The notes under the pieces: model-generated | The model's input: only the letters and a program-made list of their open reading frames with translations | The model's database searches: none | Told to the model about the DNA's origin: nothing | Shown here: positions 1 through 4,861 of the stretch, piece by piece | How the letters are laid out: every line of letters begins with the position of its first letter | How positions within the stretch are numbered: position 1 is the stretch's first letter | Assembly: GCA_023414985.1 (NCBI GenBank) | Contig: JAEZLY010000075.1 | Span: 1-8,170, forward strand | DNA: 8,170 bases | Source: Bacillota bacterium | GTDB taxonomy: Bacteria; Bacillota; Clostridia; Lachnospirales; Lachnospiraceae | Direction of reading: 5' to 3' | Translations under genes and position numbers: made by a program

Positions 1-555
1 AGTCAGGTCATTGCTGAGAACCAGTCCGAACATAGCGGAAAGGCATATAAACAATATCGATAAAAAGAAGTTCTTTCTAACCGGATAATCTTCATGATGG
101 TAATGATACCATTTCATATAGCCTACGGCATAGATACAGATCAAACTACCGACTATTCCGACTACCAGAACCATAATCGCCGTCAGCTTGTCAAAAACAA
201 TTCCGGTCTGAATCTCGATGGATTTCTTGTGAGTAAATTCAAACCATAGCATCAAAGGGGTCTGTATGATGGAAAATAAGACCACAACAAATTTCTTGTT
301 TTTGATACCGACCGTAATGATAAATATCGCAACAGCAATCTCTACCAAGGTGATTATGTAGTCAATCATCTCTTCCTGTGCATACTGAAACGATATACCA
401 TTCTTAAAATAAAGAAATACTACCGCTAAGGTAAGTCCTGCGGTCACCACTGCACATATGCGGACAATCATATCCCTGACTGCATTATTTTTTACTACAG
501 CCACGAGAATTGCCGATATGAGTGGAAATAGAACTAAAGCTGAAATTGCATACAT
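1..555 (-). CDS. NuoL/HyfB/EchA-type complex I subunit 5 family protein, N-terminal part
   Basis: The reading frame is open from an ATG at 555-553 to the left edge (185 codons, no stop), so the gene is truncated by the window. The start is supported by AAGGTG seven bases upstream. The protein is very hydrophobic, with likely membrane segments near residues 2-20, 31-50, 64-83, 86-105, 121-143 and 160-180. The stretch DKLTAIMVLVVGIVGSLICI, followed by YAVGYM and, after a charged loop, FFLSILFICLSAMFGLVLSN, matches the N-terminal domain of proton-pumping NADH dehydrogenase subunit 5 and its relatives in membrane-bound hydrogenases (HyfB, EchA) and Mrp antiporters. Family members form ion-translocating membrane arms. 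Which complex this one serves cannot be decided, because the rest of the gene and its downstream neighbours lie outside. In an anaerobic clostridium an energy-converting hydrogenase is at least as likely as a respiratory complex I. Confidence 0.85.
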   Translation of the reverse strand, partial: MYAISALVLFPLISAILVAVVKNNAVRDMIVRICAVVTAGLTLAVVFLYFKNGISFQYAQEEMIDYIITLVEIAVAIFIITVGIKNKKFVVVLFSIIQTPLMLWFEFTHKKSIEIQTGIVFDKLTAIMVLVVGIVGSLICIYAVGYMKWYHYHHEDYPVRKNFFLSILFICLSAMFGLVLSNDLT

Positions 556-616
556 GTCACGTCACCTTGCTTCTTTTGATTGTTATTTTGTTATAAAAAA
601 AAGTCAATCCCGCTGT

Positions 617-645
617 AAAGGCTATTCTTGTGCGAATACCTCTTT
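617..645 (-). other. Hairpin in the leader of the complex I-like gene
   Basis: Read on the minus strand, AAAGAGGTATTC and GAATAGCCTTT can pair over ten base pairs with one bulged A and one G-G mismatch, closed by a six-base loop (GCACAA). It lies in the roughly 108-nt leader between the promoter and the start codon. A T8 tract (602-595) follows 14 nt later, which is too far away for an ordinary intrinsic terminator. No known riboswitch class is recognised. Confidence 0.3.
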
Positions 646-669
646 GCATCGTTGACAAAAACCTTTGTA

Positions 670-698
670 ATTATAGCACCGCGTTGTCAGTTTGACAA
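670..698 (-). promoter_or_regulatory. Sigma-A-type promoter of the complex I-like gene
   Basis: On the minus strand a TTGTCA -35 box (698-693) and a perfect TATAAT -10 box (675-670) are separated by exactly 17 bases. Transcription would start near 663, leaving an untranslated leader of roughly 108 nt before the ATG at 555. The -35 box is itself one arm of an inverted repeat (683-699), so binding of a regulator there should block RNA polymerase. Confidence 0.75.
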
Positions 699-719
699 CA
701 ATTGTTAATAAACTAACGA
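683..719. promoter_or_regulatory. Operator-like inverted repeats over the -35 box, including a Rex-like site
   Basis: Two adjacent symmetrical sequences are visible. The first is a perfect 7-bp inverted repeat, GTTGTCA-gtt-TGACAAC (683-699), which contains the -35 box. The second, TTGTTAATAAACTAACGA (702-719), fits the known Rex operator pattern TTGTTAA-N4-TTAACAA with a perfect left half and 5 of 7 matches in the right half. Between them AACAATTGTT (697-706) is a perfect 10-bp palindrome. Rex is a repressor that senses NADH/NAD+ and controls hydrogenase and fermentation genes in Clostridia, which would suit a complex I or hydrogenase operon. Assigning Rex is inference; the symmetry is seen directly. 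Confidence 0.4.
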
Positions 720-1013
720 TGATACATTATTTGTTAGAAAAGGCCTGATTTTTAAGGATTTCTCAGCACTTCAGAAATCGACAAAGCATCGTCACGGAAA
801 GGGCTGGACCGCCCTTCTGCTGCTATCTTAAAGTAATGAAAGCTTTCATCCTGATTCGGTAATTTCTGGTTTGCCATCTATATTCTACTACATAATCCGA
901 CATATTGTATAATAAAATATCTATAAATTTGTTCATTCGTCACAAATCAAATTAAAATAGTTGAATTAAATACTGTTTTTCTAATAACCATTCCAAAACT
1001 ACGGAATTTCTTC
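720..1013. other. Non-coding, AT-rich spacer between divergent genes
   Basis: No credible gene is seen here on either strand. Three small symmetrical elements are present: a 7-bp hairpin GATTTCT/AGAAATC (757-779), a 6-bp hairpin AAGGGC-tggacc-GCCCTT (799-816) with no T tract after it on either strand, and a perfect 14-bp palindrome ATGAAAGCTTTCAT (836-849). From about 880 to 1013 the sequence is strongly AT-rich and otherwise featureless apart from an isolated TATAAT (908-913) with no convincing -35 box. Confidence 0.6.
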
Positions 1014-1042
1014 TTGAAAATCGGGATAATCGGTTATATAAT
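1014..1042 (+). promoter_or_regulatory. Sigma-A-type promoter of serS
   Basis: TTGAAA (1014-1019) and TATAAT (1037-1042) are separated by 17 bases, an almost ideal vegetative promoter. The predicted transcription start, around 1049, lies just upstream of the first T-box structure, exactly where a T-box leader should begin. Confidence 0.75.
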
Positions 1043-1059
1043 AAGAAAAACTGAATAGT

Positions 1060-1306
1060 TTATTACAGTGCTGATAAAAGCTACGATTGCTGTTTTTCCT
1101 CAGAGAGCCGGTGGGTGGTGAGAACCGGTGAATGACGCAATCCTTCCACTTTTGGAGCTGTCGGCGATGAGTCGAAGGCCGGTACCCTTTATCGTACCTA
1201 TGAAGAGGTCAAACGATATTAAACAACATAATATCGTCGGGCAATTTGGGTGGCAACGCGGATTCCTTTCGTCCCATGTATGTGTGTGGGAGTTAGGGAT
1301 TTTTTT
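1060..1306 (+). promoter_or_regulatory. T-box riboswitch (tRNA-Ser sensing leader of serS)
   Basis: T-box leaders bind uncharged tRNA and let transcription continue into the downstream gene. The hallmarks run in order. Stem I includes the AGAGAGCCGGTGGGTGGTGA block (1102-1121), followed by a serine codon TCC (1145-1147) and ACTTTTGGAG, which occupy the usual specifier position; its base can be closed by ACAG (1065-1068) with CTGT (1158-1161). The GGTAC/GTACC hairpin (1181-1198) and a perfect 8-bp ACGATATT/AATATCGT stem (1213-1237) follow. The T-box itself, GGGTGGCAACGCGG (1248-1261), carries TGGC at 1251-1254. TGGC is complementary to a GCCA acceptor end, as expected for tRNA-Ser with discriminator base G. 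The segment CGTCCC (1270-1275) can pair either with the T-box strand (antiterminator) or in the terminator. The specifier assignment and the downstream serS agree. Confidence 0.93.
1264..1306 (+). terminator. Regulated intrinsic terminator of the T-box leader
   Basis: The inner helix TCCC/GGGA (1272-1275 with 1288-1291) and the outer helix TCCTT/AGGGA (1264-1268 with 1295-1299, one U-G pair) are separated by a 3x3 internal loop and capped by a 12-base loop. A run of seven T follows (1300-1306). The 5' side overlaps the antiterminator strand, so formation of one structure excludes the other. Confidence 0.8.
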
Positions 1307-1320
1307 ATGCCTATTTTCTC

Positions 1321-1364
1321 CTATACGAAGAGCAAAGATAGCTAATCAAAACTTAGCCGTATAG
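1321..1364 (+). other. Hairpin between T-box terminator and serS start
   Basis: After the terminator the leader contains a perfect 7-bp pair CTATACG/CGTATAG (1321-1327 with 1358-1364), enclosing a second perfect 5-bp stem GCTAA/TTAGC (1341-1345 with 1353-1357) that stacks directly on its 3' arm. The structure would be present only in read-through transcripts. It ends 10 nt before the serS ribosome binding site (GGAGG, 1375-1379), so it could act as a processing or stability element. No function is known. Confidence 0.4.
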
Positions 1365-1383
1365 ACGGCGGAATGGAGGTATT

Positions 1384-2661
1384 ATGTTAGATTTAAAATT
1401 TGTAAGAGAAAATCCTGAGGTAGTAAAGCAGAATATCCGCAACAAATTTCAGGATAATAAACTTCCCTTGGTAGACGAGGTTATCGCTTTAGATGCAGAA
1501 AGCAGGAATGCCAAGCAGGAGGCCGACAATCTCAGATTTGAGAGAAATAAAATCTCGAAGCAGATCGGTGGACTTATGGCTCAGGGTAAAAAGGCTGAGG
1601 CAGAGGAGATGAAAAAGCAGGTAACAGCAGATTCAGAACGTCTTGCTGAGCTGGAAGCAAAGGAAGCCGAATTGGAGGAAAAAATTAAGAAGATCATGAT
1701 GACGATTCCGAACATCATTGATCCCAGTGTTCCAATCGGCAAGGATGACAGTGAAAATGTAGAAGTACAGCGCTACGGCGAGCCGGTGGTTCCCGATTTC
1801 GAAATTCCTTATCACACTGATATTATGGAGTGTTTGAACGGTATCGATCTTGACAGTGCAAGAAAGGTTGCGGGCAACGGCTTCTATTACCTGATGGGCA
1901 ATATCGCAAGACTTCATTCCGCAGTCATCTCCTATGCAAGGGATTTCATGATAGATCGAGGATTTACCTACTGTATTCCTCCCTTCATGATCCGCAGTGA
2001 GGTGGTGACCGGTGTCATGAGCTTTGCTGAGATGGACGCCATGATGTACAAGATTGAAGGGGAAGACCTTTACTTAATCGGAACCAGTGAACATTCCATG
2101 ATCGGTAAATATATTGATACCATCGTTTCTGAGGAATCACTTCCTCATGCCCTTACCAGCTACTCTCCCTGCTTCAGAAAGGAAAAGGGAGCACATGGTC
2201 TGGAGGAAAGAGGCGTATACCGTATCCACCAGTTTGAGAAGCAGGAAATGATCGTTGTCTGCAAACCTGAGGACAGCATGCAGTGGTTTGACAAGCTGTG
2301 GCAGAATACCGTGGATCTTTTCCGTACACTGGATATCCCGGTAAGAACACTGGAATGCTGCTCCGGTGACCTGGCAGACCTAAAAGTAAAGTCCGTCGAC
2401 GTAGAAGCATGGTCCCCGAGACAGAAGAAATACTTTGAGGTTGGCAGCTGCTCTAATTTAGGTGATGCTCAGGCACGCCGCTTGAAGATCCGTGTTGTTG
2501 GTGAGAACGGTAAATACTTTGCCCATACCTTGAATAACACTGTGGTTGCTCCGCCCCGTATGCTGATCGCATTCCTGGAGAACAACCTAAACGCGGACGG
2601 CTCGGTGAACATTCCCGTTGCTTTACAGCCTTATATGGGTGGATTAAAAGTGATTAAATAA
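1384..2661 (+). CDS. serS: Serine--tRNA ligase (divergent class II SerRS)
   Basis: This cytoplasmic class II synthetase charges tRNA-Ser with serine. Its 425 residues are the normal SerRS length. The start ATG follows GGAGG with a four-base gap. Residues 1-110 form the N-terminal tRNA-binding arm, with a long charged coiled coil at about 35-105. The catalytic domain follows. Motif 2 lies at about 261-290 (CFRKEKGAHG, then E275, R276 and HQFEK). The serine-site block is TSE (234-236), where most bacterial SerRS have TAE. SCSN is at 355-358, followed by DAQARR. HTLN (381-384) leads into motif 3, APPRMLIAFLEN (389-400), with the invariant Arg at 392. The motif 3 approach reads HTLNNTVVAPPRM where the common bacterial type has HTLNGSGLAVGRT, which marks a distinct subtype. 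Expression is governed by the T-box leader. The gene stands alone; the next gene downstream is convergent. Confidence 0.97.
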   Translation: MLDLKFVRENPEVVKQNIRNKFQDNKLPLVDEVIALDAESRNAKQEADNLRFERNKISKQIGGLMAQGKKAEAEEMKKQVTADSERLAELEAKEAELEEKIKKIMMTIPNIIDPSVPIGKDDSENVEVQRYGEPVVPDFEIPYHTDIMECLNGIDLDSARKVAGNGFYYLMGNIARLHSAVISYARDFMIDRGFTYCIPPFMIRSEVVTGVMSFAEMDAMMYKIEGEDLYLIGTSEHSMIGKYIDTIVSEESLPHALTSYSPCFRKEKGAHGLEERGVYRIHQFEKQEMIVVCKPEDSMQWFDKLWQNTVDLFRTLDIPVRTLECCSGDLADLKVKSVDVEAWSPRQKKYFEVGSCSNLGDAQARRLKIRVVGENGKYFAHTLNNTVVAPPRMLIAFLENNLNADGSVNIPVALQPYMGGLKVIK

Positions 2662-2710
2662 GATTTAATAAAAATATCCTGTATTTTATGCATAACAGCA
2701 TTTGACATTG

Positions 2711-2933
2711 AGGAAGTGGCTGTTGCAAAAAATTATATAACACAGAAAGAGAAAGAGCTAGCATTCCCATAATGCACTCTTTGGAAGACTTACTGCTGGA
2801 ATTGTATGCGACAAGCGAACATTTATGTACGATTGTCGCATATAAAACAGTAGTATGTCTTCCGACGAGTGTGTGAGGGAAGCTAGCTCTTTTTCTTTCT
2901 ACACTATCTATATTTTACAACAGCCACTTCTCA
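2711..2933. repeat. Long imperfect palindrome (MITE-like element or giant hairpin)
   Basis: Almost all of the gap between serS and the convergent ABC permease gene is one imperfect inverted repeat centred near 2823. Arms pair as follows: AAGTGGCTGTTG 2714-2725 with 2918-2929 (12/12), 2744-2762 with 2882-2900 (18 of 19, the exception a G-U pair), TTCCC 2764-2768 with 2877-2881, GCACTC 2774-2779 with 2867-2872 (one G-U), GGAAGAC 2783-2789 with 2857-2863, TACTG 2791-2795 with 2848-2852, and TATGCGACAA 2805-2814 with 2833-2842. Small internal loops separate them. The GAGCTAGC arm is followed by a T-rich tract on both strands (TTTTTCTTTCT at 2890-2900 on plus, a similar tract on minus), so the element could terminate transcription both ways. 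It has no coding capacity. Terminal repeats with a non-coding palindromic interior fit a MITE. Copy number cannot be judged here. Confidence 0.85.
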
Positions 2934-2942
2934 GTTTTCTAT

Positions 2943-4115
2943 CTATTCACTTCTTAATGCGTCGATCGGGTTCAGACCTGCTGCTCTTTTTGCAGGCATA
3001 TAACCAAACGCAATACCGATTGCAGCGGATACGCCAAAGGCAAGTGAAACAGCCCCGATGGTCGGTGATGCCGAAATTCCGAAAGCATTTCCGAGAGTTC
3101 TGCAGCCGACTGTCCCAATGATAATACCAATGATACCTCCAAGACAGCTGATCATGACGGCTTCCAGAACGAACTGCCCCATGATGTCACTCCTCTTTGC
3201 TCCGAGCGATTTTCGAATACCAATCTCTTTCGTTCTTTCCACCACGGATACCAACATGATATTCATAATGCCGATGCCGGCAACCAGCAAGGATATTCCT
3301 GCGATACCGCCCAGAACGGAGGATAACATCGTCGTCATCTGGTTGATCGTATCAAGCAGCTGCGTCATACTGTTCACGTGATACAGTTCTTCATTCATCA
3401 TCTTCTGATACAGGAAATTATCCAGAAGTGTCTCCGCTGTTGATATATTATCCGTATTGGCCGTGGCAAAGGTAAAGCTTGATACATTAGCAGAGCCTGC
3501 CAGTCTTGCCGCATTGGAATACGGAATATAGACAATATCATCCGTGGAATTTTCTTCGGAATCCGCTTTCTCCTCCTGAATTCCTACCACGGTATACACC
3601 TGTCCATTAATCCTTAGGGTATCTCCGAGTCTTGCAACCCCGTCAAAGACTTCGTCTACGATATAGGTACCGATGACACAGGCACTGTATCTGTTCTTGA
3701 TATCCGCATAGGTGATGAACCGTCCCTGTGACAGCTCCAGATTATTGATATCAAGATAATCCTCGCCGACACCGATGACAGAGGTGGATGCAGAATTACT
3801 GCCGTTCTTTACCGTATAACTGCCGGATACCTTAGGAGTGACTCCTGTAAATATTGCGCTGTTGTCTTCGGCAAATTGATACATTTCTTCAACGGTAACC
3901 TTTCTGGTATCCGTATTACTGACAGAGACATTCACCAGATTGGTTCCCATGTCAGAGAAGGTATCGATCAGGTAATTCGTCACACCGGTTACCAGACCCA
4001 GCAGGGTAATGACCGCTGCGACACCGATGATCATTCCGAGCATGGTAAGGAAGGAACGCATTTTGCTGCTTAATATGCTCTTAACCGCCAGTTTGAATGC
4101 TTGACCAAATCTCAT
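2943..4115 (-). CDS. MacB/FtsX-type ABC transporter permease
   Basis: This is the membrane subunit of a type VII (MacB-like) ABC system, 390 residues, typical for the family. It begins MRFGQAFKLAVKSILSSKMR, a short amphipathic lead-in, then membrane helix 1 (about 21-46). A large extracytoplasmic domain (about 50-265, MacB periplasmic core type, with YTVVGI at 174-179 typical of the fold) comes next. Three helices follow at about 268-290, 316-340 and 351-373. The cytoplasmic loop ERTKEIGIRKSLGAKRSDI (293-311) is the family's conserved coupling region, and the C-terminus reads GYMPAKRAAGLNPIDALRSE. Its start ATG overlaps the stop of the ATPase gene as ATGA, with AGGTAGGA just upstream, so translation is coupled. 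MacB proteins transmit ATP-driven movement to an adaptor and do not move substrate through the membrane in the classical way. Substrate is unknown. Confidence 0.93.
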   Translation of the reverse strand: MRFGQAFKLAVKSILSSKMRSFLTMLGMIIGVAAVITLLGLVTGVTNYLIDTFSDMGTNLVNVSVSNTDTRKVTVEEMYQFAEDNSAIFTGVTPKVSGSYTVKNGSNSASTSVIGVGEDYLDINNLELSQGRFITYADIKNRYSACVIGTYIVDEVFDGVARLGDTLRINGQVYTVVGIQEEKADSEENSTDDIVYIPYSNAARLAGSANVSSFTFATANTDNISTAETLLDNFLYQKMMNEELYHVNSMTQLLDTINQMTTMLSSVLGGIAGISLLVAGIGIMNIMLVSVVERTKEIGIRKSLGAKRSDIMGQFVLEAVMISCLGGIIGIIIGTVGCRTLGNAFGISASPTIGAVSLAFGVSAAIGIAFGYMPAKRAAGLNPIDALRSE

Positions 4116-4846
4116 ATTCCTACCTGCTCTCTTTCCTCTTTTATGATCTCATCCGTGGTAATTTTGCCGTCTCTTAAGGTTACGACCCTGTTCGCTTCCT
4201 GTGCAATGGAACTGTCATGGGTAATCAGGACGATCGTGTTCCCTTCTTCATTCAGCTGCTTCAAGAAATCCAGAAGCTCCCGGCTGGTTTTAGAGTCCAG
4301 CGCACCGGTCGGCTCGTCGGCAAGGATTAAGGACGGGTTTCCGGCCAGTGCCCTTGCGACCGCACCTCTCTGCTGCTGTCCGCCGGATAACTGATTTGGA
4401 AAGTTGCGCCATTTATCTTCAATTCCAACCTTCTTCAAAGCATCCATAGCCAGCTGCTTCCGCTCCTTTTTCCCTAACCCTGCATAAAGAAGGGGCAGTT
4501 CGACGTTCTCGAGCAGATTATGCTTCGATAACAGATTATATTGCTGAAAGATAAAGCCTATGGTCTTATTCCGTATTGCTGCAAGCTGATCATCCTTCAG
4601 CTTGCTAACATCCTGGCCCTTCAAAATATACTGTCCTGAGGTCGGTACGTCCAGTGCACCGATGATATTCATGATCGTCGACTTACCACTGCCGGATTTA
4701 CCTACAATCGCAACGAATTCTCCTTCCATGATGGTCAGATTAATACCGTCATTGGCACGTACCTCGATGTCACCCATCTGGTAAACCTTATAGATGTCGA
4801 TTAATTGGATCAAAGGTATTTCGTTTGTTACCTTCTGTTCATTCAA
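4112..4846 (-). CDS. ABC transporter ATP-binding protein (MacB/LolD type)
   Basis: This 244-residue protein is the cytoplasmic ATPase that drives the permease encoded next. The Walker A motif is GKSGSGKS (49-56), the Q-loop glutamine is Q101 in FIFQQYNLL, the signature is LSGGQQQR (153-160), Walker B and D-loop are LILADEPTGALD (173-184, catalytic E178), and the switch histidine is H210 in LITHD. All ATPase residues are present. The pattern VYQMGDIEVRANDGINLTI near the N-terminus and the short form are typical of the LolD/MacB/FtsE subgroup. The start is TTG at 4846-4844, chosen because GGAGGTG lies seven bases upstream and an in-frame TAA (the stop of the adaptor gene) bars any longer form. 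The only nearby ATG (4842-4840) is out of frame. It lies 15 nt after the adaptor gene and overlaps the permease gene by 4 nt. Confidence 0.96.
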   Translation of the reverse strand: MNEQKVTNEIPLIQLIDIYKVYQMGDIEVRANDGINLTIMEGEFVAIVGKSGSGKSTIMNIIGALDVPTSGQYILKGQDVSKLKDDQLAAIRNKTIGFIFQQYNLLSKHNLLENVELPLLYAGLGKKERKQLAMDALKKVGIEDKWRNFPNQLSGGQQQRGAVARALAGNPSLILADEPTGALDSKTSRELLDFLKQLNEEGNTIVLITHDSSIAQEANRVVTLRDGKITTDEIIKEEREQVGI

Positions 4847-4853
4847 TACCGTG

Positions 4854-4860
4854 CACCTCC
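4854..4860 (-). promoter_or_regulatory. Ribosome binding site fixing the TTG start of the ATPase gene
   Basis: Minus-strand GGAGGTG is followed by CACGGTA-TTG when counted from the end of GGAGGT, a normal spacing. The strong Shine-Dalgarno sequence compensates for the weak TTG initiator and decides the start of the ATPase. It lies entirely within the 15-nt gap after the adaptor stop codon. Confidence 0.75.
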
Positions 4861-4861
4861 A

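Noticed and set aside
458..655. 65-codon plus-strand frame opposite the complex I-like gene
   Set aside because: Mostly antisense to the membrane protein, which has a clear start, ribosome binding site and promoter on the other strand.
651..680. Plus-strand promoter at TTGACA (652-657)
   Set aside because: No -10 box at 16-18 bases spacing (675-680 reads AGCACC); the nearby TATAAT belongs to the minus strand.
799..816. Intrinsic terminator
   Set aside because: The 6-bp GC-rich hairpin has no T tract on either strand, and no gene ends nearby.
836..849. CcpA cre site
   Set aside because: The sequence is TGAAAG-CTTTCA without the central CG dinucleotide and with shorter spacing than cre sites.
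1128..1364. 78-codon plus-strand reading frame upstream of serS
   Set aside because: It lies inside the T-box leader and runs through its T-box motif and terminator; no ribosome binding site and no protein-like sequence.
1633..2410. Two minus-strand frames inside serS (1633-1917 and 2174-2410)
   Set aside because: Shadows of the serS codons; no recognisable protein features or start signals.
2702..2740. Promoter TTGACA (2702-2707) with TATATAA downstream of serS
   Set aside because: Spacing of about 26 bases is too long, and it would drive transcription against the convergent operon with no gene to serve.
2855..3381. Plus-strand frames overlapping the palindrome and the permease gene end
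   Set aside because: Antisense to a well-supported permease; the first begins inside the palindromic element and has no protein-like pattern.
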